This document shows, piece by piece, positions 1-6,759 of a stretch of 20,483 nt of DNA (position 1 is its first letter; each line of letters begins with the position of its first letter). Origin of the DNA: a virus; IMG/VR virus record IMGVR_UViG_3300022939_000192, positions 1 to 20,483 of that record; one strand, 5' to 3'. The notes under the pieces were generated by a model, which saw nothing but the letters and a program-made list of their open reading frames with translations, was not told the DNA's origin and searched no databases. Made by a program: the position numbers and the translations under genes.

Positions 1-132
1 TTCTTCTGCATCCAAATCTTTCTTTGTCAATGGAGCATCACCAGCAGCAGCGTTCAAATCTGCCATTGGTTGATATGTTCCGAAAGGAACACCAGAGTAT
101 GACTGTTCAACAAATATCTTAAAGGTTTTCAT
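1..132 (-). CDS. 5' part of an unidentified late protein with a capsid-targeting-like N-terminus (cut by window edge)
   Basis: Reading down from an ATG at 132, the frame stays open for 44 codons to the window edge. The protein begins MKTFKIFVEQSYSGVPFG and is then rich in Ala, Asp and Lys. The first ten residues resemble the N-terminal capsid-targeting peptide of T4 internal head proteins (M-K-T-Y-x-x-F-I-x-E), also seen at three other starts in this window. The ATG shares one base with the TAA of the upstream gene (TAATG), which suggests translational coupling. The rest of the protein lies outside the window, so no function is offered. That it is a head-internal protein is inference. Confidence 0.6.
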   Translation of the reverse strand, partial: MKTFKIFVEQSYSGVPFGTYQPMADLNAAAGDAPLTKKDLDAEE

Positions 133-641
133 TACTTTACTTTTGACATTGCAAAGTCAGCAATCTTCATAAACTGTGCCTTGTTGCCATTCAACATATC
201 TGCCATCTTCTTTTTGTTAGAAGCGTTGACTGCATCATAGACTTGAACGATTGCAGAAGCAGAGAATAGGTCTACTCTCAACTTACCGTCTTTGAGTTTA
301 ACCTGTTGATTCTGTTTTCTCTTAACGATGTCTTTAAGAATATCAACATTATCTTCTGTAAGATGTCTTGCTCTTTCAAGAGTAGATTCTTTAACTGTCT
401 TTGCAAGTTTAGATTCTCTCTTTGCTTTCAGTTCAGACATTCTCTTAAAGAATTGTCTTGCTTCTTTTGTTCTACCATCGTATGGATTCTTTTTCTTTTT
501 CTTTGCCATCTGTGCATCTGGTGGCATAGAAACTGCACCACTACCAGCATTGTTGGTTGGTGCCTCTTCTTCTACTTTCTTAATCCCAAGTTTGGGATCA
601 TCGTAGAACTTCTTCATAATGTCATCGAATTTGACGCTCAT
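132..641 (-). CDS. Lysine-rich hypothetical late protein
   Basis: A 169-residue, highly charged protein that I do not recognise. Residues 44-90 are very basic, with a run of five lysines near residue 47 followed by a Lys/Arg-rich helical stretch. Residues 95-169 look like an alpha-helical domain. An E-E-E-A stretch at residues 24-27 is a loose candidate for prohead-protease cleavage. The start ATG overlaps the upstream stop as ATGA and the stop overlaps the next start as TAATG, so it belongs to one translated chain. No signal peptide or membrane segment is visible. The basic composition and late-block position would fit a DNA-contacting internal head or core protein, but that is inference. 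Confidence 0.6.
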   Translation of the reverse strand: MSVKFDDIMKKFYDDPKLGIKKVEEEAPTNNAGSGAVSMPPDAQMAKKKKKNPYDGRTKEARQFFKRMSELKAKRESKLAKTVKESTLERARHLTEDNVDILKDIVKRKQNQQVKLKDGKLRVDLFSASAIVQVYDAVNASNKKKMADMLNGNKAQFMKIADFAMSKVK

Positions 642-1252
642 AGAATATCCCCTATATCTACTTCCTTTATATCTTCAGCAGAGACAAATATCTTCTGCTT
701 TGTTTTCTTATGAATTACTGGAAATACATCGACACCAAGAATAGTATCTTCTGGTGGAGTATCTTCAAATACTTCTACCTCATCACCTTCTAGTGCTTCA
801 AACTCTTCTTCAGACTCTTCAGCAGTGGCAACATCTTGAACCAAAGTATAGATTCCTTTTGACAACTTACCATTGTCCAGAGTTACCTCTTCAGCAATAG
901 TGTCATCTAATTCAATATTGTTTTCTTTAAGATACTTTAGAAATTCTTTCTCAAACATTTGAGGGTCTTCAATATGTTCTTTGAAAGTATCCTTGAGTAG
1001 AAATAGTGCTGCGGCATATGTTCCAATTTTAGTGCGTAGTCCTGGCACCTTTTGGAATATCTTTTTGATGTTAAATACCAACTTATGAAGAATCGTATAC
1101 GAGTTCTTCTGATCTGCCGTAGTTAATCTCATGTCTGTTCTTTTACCCTTTGCGTCAATGATGCCTTTCTTAAATGCATCACTTTCTTCAAATGGTGTTG
1201 TCAACAAACGCAAGAAACGGTATGTAACAAATAAGTCTATCGCTCTACCCAT
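638..1252 (-). CDS. Conserved T4-like phage hypothetical protein with an acidic C-terminal region
   Basis: A 204-residue protein starting MGRAIDLFVTYRFLRLLTTP. From memory this N-terminus is a conserved family of marine T4-like phages with no assigned function. The first ~130 residues are helical and mixed-charge. Residues ~140-170 are strongly acidic (many Glu, with a Pro-Pro-Glu-Asp stretch), followed by a small hydrophobic/basic C-terminal segment. It overlaps both neighbours (TAATG at its start, ATGA at its end). It may be a structural or assembly protein because it travels with late genes. No catalytic motif is visible. Confidence 0.6.
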   Translation of the reverse strand: MGRAIDLFVTYRFLRLLTTPFEESDAFKKGIIDAKGKRTDMRLTTADQKNSYTILHKLVFNIKKIFQKVPGLRTKIGTYAAALFLLKDTFKEHIEDPQMFEKEFLKYLKENNIELDDTIAEEVTLDNGKLSKGIYTLVQDVATAEESEEEFEALEGDEVEVFEDTPPEDTILGVDVFPVIHKKTKQKIFVSAEDIKEVDIGDIL

Positions 1253-1614
1253 TATAGTTTCTCTAATACCTTTTTGACTTCTTTATCTTCTTCAATCTCT
1301 TTAAGTTCCCCTATCGGTAGCATATTAAGGAAGTTCATAAATGTTTTAAGAACACCCCAATACTCTGGTTCTATCTTAAAGAGCAACAGTGTTGAACCGG
1401 CGTCCGTTCCGAACAAATTACTGATAACAGTCATATGGTTCAATATCAACCGTTCTTTTAACTCACCTGTTTCATTATACTTTTTCAATAGACGCTTTAT
1501 ATACTTAAAGCGTTTCATGTCATCGTAAAATTCAGCTTCACCTTCACACTGTGGATTATCATAATGCTTGATAGCAAACATTATTATATTATCATTAGTT
1601 AGTTTCTCAAACAT
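1252..1614 (-). CDS. Conserved small T4-like phage protein, function unknown
   Basis: A 120-residue, mostly alpha-helical protein. Features such as 'AIKHYDNPQC' near residue 15, then 'RFKYIKRLL' and 'ERLILNHM', match from memory a small family conserved across marine T4-like myoviruses. No enzyme motif is visible. The ATG at 1614 is preceded by AAGG four bases upstream. The stop shares a base with the next ATG (TAATG). Only 16 bases separate it from the upstream gene. A virion-assembly role is possible from context only. Confidence 0.6.
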   Translation of the reverse strand: MFEKLTNDNIIMFAIKHYDNPQCEGEAEFYDDMKRFKYIKRLLKKYNETGELKERLILNHMTVISNLFGTDAGSTLLLFKIEPEYWGVLKTFMNFLNMLPIGELKEIEEDKEVKKVLEKL

Positions 1615-1630
1615 AATGCCTTACCGTTTA

Positions 1631-2047
1631 TTAGACGATTCTGGCTTTAATAAAATGTGTTCCTGCTGAAGTTTTTTCGTGCATTATTTCGATTGATAGT
1701 CCACCCTCAACCTTGTGAGAAATACCATCATCGTTCACATCGCCATTTTCGTCTTTTCCAATTCTTCCACCAAACTGTGTCAGTGGCATAGAATACGAAC
1801 CACCGCTCTCTGACAAATCAAAGTTATCAAAAGAAATAGAAAGTCTTCCTAGTTTCTCTCTAAGTTTATTTAGAGCGTGTTCTGCAACTAGGTGTTCAAT
1901 ACCACCCAATGCGCCTAGGAAAGAATTGATTCTTTCGATAGTTTCTGGTTTGGAGAGATCATTAGAAAAGTCAGGCCCACTTGGTTGATGTCCCACATCA
2001 ATGTTTGCATTGTGTGATTCATCAAGATACTTGTTAAAGGTCTTCAT
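1631..2047 (-). CDS. Hypothetical late protein with a capsid-targeting-like N-terminus
   Basis: A protein of 138 residues if translated from the second ATG at 2047, or 140 from the ATG at 2053. I prefer 2047: GAGG sits nine bases upstream of it but only three bases from the first ATG. The shorter form starts MKTFNKYLDES, which closely matches the T4 internal-protein targeting peptide including a Glu-Ser cut-like position at residues 10-11. The remainder has a helical middle and a C-terminal beta-rich part with a Gly/Asp-rich loop (KDENGDVNDDG). I do not recognise the fold. The start lies inside the upstream acidic gene. A packaged head-internal protein is the inferred role. Confidence 0.6.
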   Translation of the reverse strand: MKTFNKYLDESHNANIDVGHQPSGPDFSNDLSKPETIERINSFLGALGGIEHLVAEHALNKLREKLGRLSISFDNFDLSESGGSYSMPLTQFGGRIGKDENGDVNDDGISHKVEGGLSIEIMHEKTSAGTHFIKARIV

Positions 2048-2195
2048 TTTCATCTTCCTCTTCTACAACTTCTTCGATTTCCTCTTCGACAACCTCTTCT
2101 ACAACATTAGGGTTGACTTCTAGGATTTCTTGAAGTGCTTCTGGTTTTTTCTTTTCTGGAATGGGTTGACCATTCGCACCGTATCTAACTGTCAT
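2034..2195 (-). CDS. Small very acidic protein, possible prohead-core-like peptide
   Basis: A 53-residue protein starting MTVRYGANGQPIPEKKKP. The last 23 residues are almost entirely Glu, Val and Asp (E-E-V-V-E-E-E blocks). The start at 2195 is chosen because AAGGAG lies seven bases upstream. A longer reading to 2246 runs back into the preceding structural gene and has no ribosome site. Its stop lies inside the next gene. Size and acidity recall T4 gp67, the small acidic prohead-core protein, but there is no clear sequence match, so this is analogy only. Confidence 0.6.
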   Translation of the reverse strand: MTVRYGANGQPIPEKKKPEALQEILEVNPNVVEEVVEEEIEEVVEEEDENEDL

Positions 2196-2206
2196 GGCTT
2201 TTCTCC

Positions 2207-2671
2207 TTAAGCAATAGTTACGCCGTAAGAACCAACAACAACCCATGATGAGTTAGTAGATAGCAAAGTTACGGTATCTCCAACATCTGCAAAGGTAATA
2301 GTTCCAGCACCACCCCATGCTGCGCCTGTTACTGTAACAACAGAATCATTTGCACCAGAACCACCGTCAACAGTCATTGTAATGATTTTAAGTTGTCCGT
2401 TACTTCCAGCACCAAGTGAACCGGCGTGAGCACCATTAGTAGTGTCAATGTGAGTGATTGATGAAGCAACATCAATTGCCTCTGCGACTTGGTCACATAC
2501 ATGAACTGTATCGTCCAATGCAATCCAAGTTGGAATGTTGTTAAAAACATTTGCAACCGAAATCTTTTTATTAACAGGGTTGCCACTTGGGTCATCAATT
2601 ACATGAAGCAAGTCTTCTGCTGCAAGGTTATTACCCAAATCTGTTAGTGCAGTAATCTTTTTATCTGCCAT
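2207..2671 (-). CDS. Virion structural protein with a tail-fibre/adhesin-type N-terminus
   Basis: A 154-residue protein. Residues 1-45 (KKITALTDLG..., DLLHVIDDPSG..., NKKISVANVF) follow the pattern 'KIT-L-x-L-x-x-x-D-L-L-x-V-x-D-P-x-G-x-x-x-K-K-I-x-x-x-N', common at the N-terminus of phage fibre, spike and decoration proteins. Residues 60-154 are low in charge, rich in Thr, Gly, Val and Ala, and look like a beta-sandwich. The composition is typical of a secreted-like structural protein and differs from the Lys/Glu-rich neighbours. A strong TTAAGGAG ribosome site precedes the ATG. The precise location in the virion is not determined. Confidence 0.65.
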   Translation of the reverse strand: MADKKITALTDLGNNLAAEDLLHVIDDPSGNPVNKKISVANVFNNIPTWIALDDTVHVCDQVAEAIDVASSITHIDTTNGAHAGSLGAGSNGQLKIITMTVDGGSGANDSVVTVTGAAWGGAGTITFADVGDTVTLLSTNSSWVVVGSYGVTIA

Positions 2672-2698
2672 TTGTTTTCTCCTTAATTATTTTAACCC

Positions 2699-2953
2699 TC
2701 AACTCAATACTGCCTTTAGGGCAGTATTATCGTCTTGCGAGGGAATGCTACTGTCGGGATTCGACTCAAGTTGTTGCAGAAACAAGTCACACTGTTGGAT
2801 TGCGCCATTAACGGCATTACCCTGTGCGGTCAACTGCACCCTCATACTATCTATTTTTTGGATTTGTCCTTGAAGTCCTTCAAGTTCTTTTTCCAAATCT
2901 TTCTTTCGTTTTTCAATGTCACTGACAGTGATTGTCTTTTCATTCTTTGCCAT
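2699..2953 (-). CDS. Small coiled-coil protein of the structural cluster
   Basis: An 84-residue protein. Residues 8-65 form a strongly predicted coiled coil with Lys/Glu/Leu/Gln heptads (EKRKKDLEKELEGLQGQIQK), followed by a Ser/Pro/Asp-rich tail. No catalytic motif, signal or membrane segment is visible. The ATG has GGAG six bases upstream. The last nine codons contain a perfect 9-bp inverted repeat (see 2706-2728). It sits between two probable structural genes, so a small virion or chaperone-like role is plausible, but unproven. Confidence 0.6.
   Translation of the reverse strand: MAKNEKTITVSDIEKRKKDLEKELEGLQGQIQKIDSMRVQLTAQGNAVNGAIQQCDLFLQQLESNPDSSIPSQDDNTALKAVLS
2706..2728 (-). terminator. 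Perfect 9-bp hairpin in the last codons of the coiled-coil gene
   Basis: AATACTGCC and GGCAGTATT pair perfectly around a five-base loop, five bases before the TGA stop. No T-run follows on the minus strand (GAGTTGAGGG comes next), so it is not a classical intrinsic terminator. It could be a transcript-processing or mRNA 3'-end-stabilising hairpin. Confidence 0.35.
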
Positions 2954-2977
2954 AATCTACTCCGTAGTTTATACTAC

Positions 2978-3247
2978 TTATACATCTGCACCGATTGTTG
3001 TATCGTCAGTGTTATCGTCACCAGTAATAGAAGACATTGCAACAAAAACTTCAGTCTTGTTACGAGTTCTACCATGCTGATCTGTATATGTGTTATTTGT
3101 TACCCATCCAGCGTGTGCAACACCTTTATCTTTGTTACCTTGAACCTGTGCTTCTGCTTCTGAAATTCCAGCAACAGCAGTCTTCTGAGCGGTAGTAAGA
3201 TTCTTAGGTTTGTCAGACGCTTGGTCAACATTTCCCCATAGTGCCAT
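2978..3247 (-). CDS. Small probable virion structural protein
   Basis: An 89-residue protein starting MALWGNVDQASDKP. Short proteins starting MALWGN are recurrent structural proteins in marine T4-like phages, from memory. Residues 40-80 look beta-rich, with an alternating polar pattern (HAGWVTNNTYTDQHGRTRNK) resembling a compact repeat from head-decoration or neck proteins. It has its own strong ribosome site (AAGGAG, seven bases upstream) and a late-promoter-like GATAAATA 32 bases upstream, consistent with high late expression. The exact function is unknown. Confidence 0.6.
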   Translation of the reverse strand: MALWGNVDQASDKPKNLTTAQKTAVAGISEAEAQVQGNKDKGVAHAGWVTNNTYTDQHGRTRNKTEVFVAMSSITGDDNTDDTTIGADV

Positions 3248-3278
3248 TGTTATTCTCCTTAATGGTTGTTTATAGTTC

Positions 3279-3286
3279 TATTTATC
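3279..3286 (-). promoter_or_regulatory. T4-type late promoter candidate (GATAAATA)
   Basis: The minus strand reads GATAAATA, which fits the NATAAATA form reported for late promoters of marine T4-like phages (T4 consensus TATAAATA). It overlaps the TAA stop of the HAD gene and lies 32 bases before the ATG of the small structural gene at 3247. I found only three NATAAATA matches on the coding strand and none on the opposite strand. Confidence 0.5.
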
Positions 3287-3794
3287 TAAATCCATTTCTC
3301 TTCAATTGAGCAATAGTATTAGATGGGCTCGTATGGTGAATCCCAATACCCCCAGCGGCTTCCCATTCTTTAATATTCTTCAAATAATCATCAATCAGAA
3401 TATTTGGTTTACCGTTAGTCTTTGCATATTTCTGCTTTTCTGCTCTTAAAACAAGATAAACTTTACCTTTGGGTGAGGCATTTTTCTTTAACCAAGCAGT
3501 TTTGCCTGGGCGTGAATTTCTATCCCTATTAGAATATGCAGACAAAATGTTTGCGTTGTAACGATTGATAAATTTCCACATCGTCTGAGCGCCAGGCATC
3601 CAAGGCAATGTATGCCAAAAATCTTTCTTTGACTTAATTGCTTCCCAGCGTTCTTCCTTGTCTGTAGAGACAAAGGATTTACCTGTCAATTTTTCGTAAC
3701 CACCGATAAAGTCACAAAGAACCATATCCATGTCACAATAAATTTCAGGCAAATCCTCTTCGGAAATTTTTAGAAGTTCCGAAATATTTTTCAT
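3282..3794 (-). CDS. HAD-superfamily phosphatase, 5'(3')-deoxyribonucleotidase-like
   Basis: A 170-residue protein with the HAD layout. Motif I is CDMDMVLCDF, with catalytic Asp21 and Asp23. Motif II is probably Ser85 in NILSAYS. A basic segment around Lys120-Lys122 could supply the motif III lysine. Motif IV is ILIDD, with Asp135 and Asp136. Length and the D-x-D-x-V-L-x-D-F form suggest a 5'(3')-deoxyribonucleotidase of the type carried by many phages, removing phosphate from (deoxy)nucleoside monophosphates. The residue after the second Asp is Met rather than the usual Gly. The gene overlaps its upstream neighbour as TAATG and lies among late genes, which is unusual for a nucleotide-pool enzyme. 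Substrate is inferred. Confidence 0.75.
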   Translation of the reverse strand: MKNISELLKISEEDLPEIYCDMDMVLCDFIGGYEKLTGKSFVSTDKEERWEAIKSKKDFWHTLPWMPGAQTMWKFINRYNANILSAYSNRDRNSRPGKTAWLKKNASPKGKVYLVLRAEKQKYAKTNGKPNILIDDYLKNIKEWEAAGGIGIHHTSPSNTIAQLKRNGFR

Positions 3795-4711
3795 TACTCA
3801 CCGTCTTTATCTTCTGGACTAACTTCAATCTTATCTAGAGGTTTGCCAGTCATGGTTTTCTTGCCTTTTACTTCGTCTTCTTTTTCTTCAGACTTCTTTT
3901 TCTTTGCACCCCAATAACCTTCTTTCCACATAGAAATCGCATTTGCATATGCAGACATCGACTCTTGCATCTGTTCGTTAGTTATTTGGATTGCCTTAGC
4001 AACAGCAGGGTCTTTAGAAAGTCCTTTTGCAATCTTTTCGATTGTAGTGACAATCTGTGTCATGTTACCACCCTTCCAACGAGGGTCGTTAAGAACACCA
4101 AATGCCATTTTATACTGTTTTGCAGAATACTTCTCTTCAAGTTCTACTTCTTCTGCCTTTGCTCTCAACTTTTTGAGATCATCACCATCGACTTTACCGT
4201 TCTTGTTCAAGTCAATTTTCTTTTGTTTTGCAGTAAGTTCTTCAGACTTAGTTTTTGCAAAGTCAGAATACTCTTCTCTTTCTAGAACCTTGAATGATGG
4301 AGCACCTTTAGACTTCATATCCTTCATCAACTTGTCTGCATCATCTGGGAATTCGATTACGAGTTCGTCACCCTCATCGTATGCATCTTCGTAAGGCACC
4401 ATGTTTCCAGCAACTTTTTGTGTAAGAACTTTGTATGCTCTTGCAGCGTCACTAGAACTTCTGAACTGTAGAACTAACAAGTCTGCTGGTTTCTCTTGAA
4501 GTTTTGCTTCTGACATATGATAACCTTTGCCATCACAATGGTCGCATCCTTCGCCTTTACACTTAGGACATTCAACCTTTTCTTCATTCTTAGGTTTTTC
4601 ACCTTTTTCTTTTTTCGCAATTGCGATTGCGGCCTGTTGTGCTGGAGAAACTGCCTCAAGAACGGCACTCTCCAGACTGCCCGCTTTTGTATCGAAATAC
4701 TTCTTGGACAT
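3794..4711 (-). CDS. Modular late protein with a CxxC zinc motif and an EF-hand-like loop
   Basis: A 305-residue protein made of short modules. Residues 48-62 hold a DnaJ-like CxxCxGxGCxxC motif (Cys48, 51, 56, 59), likely binding zinc. Residues 78-150 form a mixed alpha/beta segment. Residues 167-178 are a canonical calcium-loop pattern (D-L-N-K-N-G-K-V-D-G-D-D) as in dockerin or EF-hand proteins. Residues 196-245 form a compact helical module (KQYKMAFGVLNDPRWKGG). The tail is Lys/Glu-rich and disordered. A V-L-E-A stretch at residues 17-20 resembles a prohead-protease site. AAAGGAG lies six bases before the ATG, inside the end of the previous gene. I do not recognise the whole protein. A packaged or head-core role is inferred from its neighbours. 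Confidence 0.65.
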   Translation of the reverse strand: MSKKYFDTKAGSLESAVLEAVSPAQQAAIAIAKKEKGEKPKNEEKVECPKCKGEGCDHCDGKGYHMSEAKLQEKPADLLVLQFRSSSDAARAYKVLTQKVAGNMVPYEDAYDEGDELVIEFPDDADKLMKDMKSKGAPSFKVLEREEYSDFAKTKSEELTAKQKKIDLNKNGKVDGDDLKKLRAKAEEVELEEKYSAKQYKMAFGVLNDPRWKGGNMTQIVTTIEKIAKGLSKDPAVAKAIQITNEQMQESMSAYANAISMWKEGYWGAKKKKSEEKEDEVKGKKTMTGKPLDKIEVSPEDKDGE

Positions 4712-4712
4712 A

Positions 4713-6491
4713 TTATTCTCCTTTTCTCATTTTTTCAATTTCGGATGCCCGATTGATTTTGTTTATTGTCTCTTGTGCCTTTGCAATTTGCAACTGCAAT
4801 TGAGCAATTCTTGTTTTCTTTTGATCTTCCTTACCTTGATCGACTTTCTTTGCCTGATCGTTGGCAGGGGTTTCTTCTTCTTTGAGTTGAGACTTATCTA
4901 CTTTATCACCAATACTTTGTGCAGTTTTAAGTCTTGCCATTTTTAGTGGTGCAACATCTTTGAATCTCTTTTCAAGACTTTTGCGATCCAACCTCAAATC
5001 TCTCTCATCACTGCCCATTGAATAGATTTTCATATCCGTTCCAACAAGAGCATATTTCATCTTTGGTGCTTCGTCTAGTTCAGTTTCTTCTGCAACAGAA
5101 CGAATATAGTCTGCAATCTTGGCAACTGGTGCATTAGGATATGCCTTGATTGCACCAGCAAGTTCCTTCTTCACCATTGATTCTGCCTCTTTAGGATTGT
5201 TACCTTTCTTAACCAAATATGCAACAACCTTCTTTGCGTCTACTGCCTCTTCAACAGATTCTAGTTTACCACCAGCATCTGTAAACGCAGCGATTGCCAT
5301 GTTCTTCTTCTCTTCATCAGACTTACCTTTGAACTGTGGTGCGTCTGATTTCTTGAAGTCATCAATCCATGCACCCAAACCATCAGAGACTTTTAGTTTC
5401 TCTTCTAGTGGTTGGGAAGGCCACTGGATAGGTTCTACACCTTCTTCCACTGACTCTGGAACAACTCGCAGTTTACCAGCAACATACAAAGGATGATCTT
5501 TCATCGCCTTCTGTGCATCTTCTTCATCGTTTGAGTCAACAGAGATGATATACTTACCACCCTTCTGTGCAACCTTATGTCTAATCTTACCAAGTGCTTC
5601 TTTTGCCTGATAGGTAACTAGTTTGAGGTTCAACATTGCCTCTTCTAGTTCAACTTCTTCTTTGATACCAAGACGCTTCATATGTTTCTTTACAATATCC
5701 CTCGCATCACCGTTTGGATTCTTCTTACCAGCAACATACAAGTCATCAAACAACTCATCATCACCAATAAGTGCATAGAGTTTGTCTGAAGCATCATCAC
5801 CTTCTTTGCCAAGTTTAATTGGTTTAGACATAAGTTTTTTCAAAGCATCTTTTGCCTTTGGTGAATCTGGAAGAGCCCATGTTCCTTCTTTAATGTCATC
5901 AATAGATGCACCCATATCTCCGATAGCAAATGTTACCTTACCATCTCTCTTGTATAGGAACTTCTTAACTGAACCTTCATTACCTTTTGTTGCAAGAGTA
6001 ATCTTTTCAACTCTTCCCTTGTTTACCACATTCTTTGATTTCACAACATAATCAACAAAGTCTGTTCCCTTGCTGATTGTAGAACTGGTTTTGAGTTTGA
6101 TAGTGTCACCCTTCTTCATCTTGTCAAATGCACGAACCAACTTAGGGTCATCCATCTTTAATTCATCAAGATCAAGTTCCTCTTTAACACTTTCCACATT
6201 ACTATGGTCAATATTTGCATGAAGTCCTTTCATCTGTTCATGTGTGCCAGAAAGTTTATTCTGCATCCACTCTGGAAATTCACCACCACCTTGAATGTGT
6301 TGCATGATTTCGTTTGCAGCATATACAATGAACTTTAGTTGATCTGATGCCATAGAACCTTCATCTGGTGTTGCTGGTTCGTCTTGTTCTCTCTTAACAG
6401 TTTTTGCTTCTGTCAAAGGTTTTAAGAGATTATCTTCTCTAGCACGAACTTGTTCAAGAAGATCTCTCATTGTTGTTGAGTATCTAGTCAT
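4713..6491 (-). CDS. Bead-on-string modular late protein with repeated prohead-protease-like sites
   Basis: A 592-residue protein built of separate small modules joined by acidic linkers: ~45-100, ~110-277 (beta-rich, around KKGDTIKLKTSSTISKG), 286-345, 352-410 (around GLGAWIDDFKK), 417-468, 476-535 and a coiled-coil tail 545-592. The linkers repeatedly contain L/I/V-x-E-A/G: residues 26-29 (LTEA), 200-203 (IKEG), 282-285 (LEEA), 348-351 (VEEG), 413-416 (VEEA) and 472-475 (LDEA). The T4 gp21 protease cuts after Glu in this context. I infer a precursor processed in the prohead. Similar modules occur, from memory, in other marine T4-like phages without known function. No enzyme motif is visible. 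One base separates its stop from the next start. Confidence 0.7.
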   Translation of the reverse strand: MTRYSTTMRDLLEQVRAREDNLLKPLTEAKTVKREQDEPATPDEGSMASDQLKFIVYAANEIMQHIQGGGEFPEWMQNKLSGTHEQMKGLHANIDHSNVESVKEELDLDELKMDDPKLVRAFDKMKKGDTIKLKTSSTISKGTDFVDYVVKSKNVVNKGRVEKITLATKGNEGSVKKFLYKRDGKVTFAIGDMGASIDDIKEGTWALPDSPKAKDALKKLMSKPIKLGKEGDDASDKLYALIGDDELFDDLYVAGKKNPNGDARDIVKKHMKRLGIKEEVELEEAMLNLKLVTYQAKEALGKIRHKVAQKGGKYIISVDSNDEEDAQKAMKDHPLYVAGKLRVVPESVEEGVEPIQWPSQPLEEKLKVSDGLGAWIDDFKKSDAPQFKGKSDEEKKNMAIAAFTDAGGKLESVEEAVDAKKVVAYLVKKGNNPKEAESMVKKELAGAIKAYPNAPVAKIADYIRSVAEETELDEAPKMKYALVGTDMKIYSMGSDERDLRLDRKSLEKRFKDVAPLKMARLKTAQSIGDKVDKSQLKEEETPANDQAKKVDQGKEDQKKTRIAQLQLQIAKAQETINKINRASEIEKMRKGE

Positions 6492-6759
6492 AGTTGTTTT
6501 CCCATATCTGGATTACCAGATTTCCTTTTCCTTTAATTATTCTGTGATATTCCATTTTAGGAATATTATAAAGTTTTCCTTTTTCAAGTTCTATAGGCAA
6601 TCGGTTATCCATTTGCAATTTCCAACCCTCACCTTGTAACACTGTTACTTCTCTAGTTTGTTTGTCTCTGTGCCAGATTAGTTCTGTTTCATCAACATCA
6701 CTAGAAAATTCTCTTACAATGTATTTATCTTCTACTACTTGTGTATATGGTTTTACCAA
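6484..6759 (-). CDS. Small cupin-like protein (TTG start)
   Basis: A 91-residue, beta-rich protein with a cupin-like pattern: W29-H-R-D, E-V-T-V-L-x-G-E-G-W, L-P-x-x-L-x-x-G, then I-P-K-M-E-Y-H-R-I around residues 67-75. The two His-containing motifs are where cupins bind metal, but the first has only one clear ligand set, so catalytic activity is doubtful. From memory, close relatives occur in marine T4-like phages. No ATG is available near the N-terminus. A TTG at 6759 has GGAGG nine bases upstream and is the likely start. It overlaps the gene before (stop at 6753) and the gene after by eight bases. The ligand is unknown. Confidence 0.65.
   Translation of the reverse strand: MVKPYTQVVEDKYIVREFSSDVDETELIWHRDKQTREVTVLQGEGWKLQMDNRLPIELEKGKLYNIPKMEYHRIIKGKGNLVIQIWENNYD

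Noticed and set aside
306-713. Open frames on the plus strand (also around 4517-4946, 8145-8372, 10125-10463, 18931-19500)
   Set aside because: Each lies opposite a well-supported minus-strand gene, lacks a ribosome site, shows Cys/Phe/Ser-rich composition typical of antisense frames, and has no recognisable domain.
2374-2598. Second minus-strand frame inside the structural gene at 2207-2671
   Set aside because: No ribosome site and no protein-like composition. The overlapping frame has the clear structural-protein N-terminus.
2964-2977. GTAGT-TTAT-ACTAC hairpin before the coiled-coil gene
   Set aside because: Stem is only five bases and AT-rich. It is too weak to call.
6722-6729. GATAAATA inside the cupin-like gene as a late promoter
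   Set aside because: It is 231 bases before the next gene start and inside coding sequence. A chance match is as likely.
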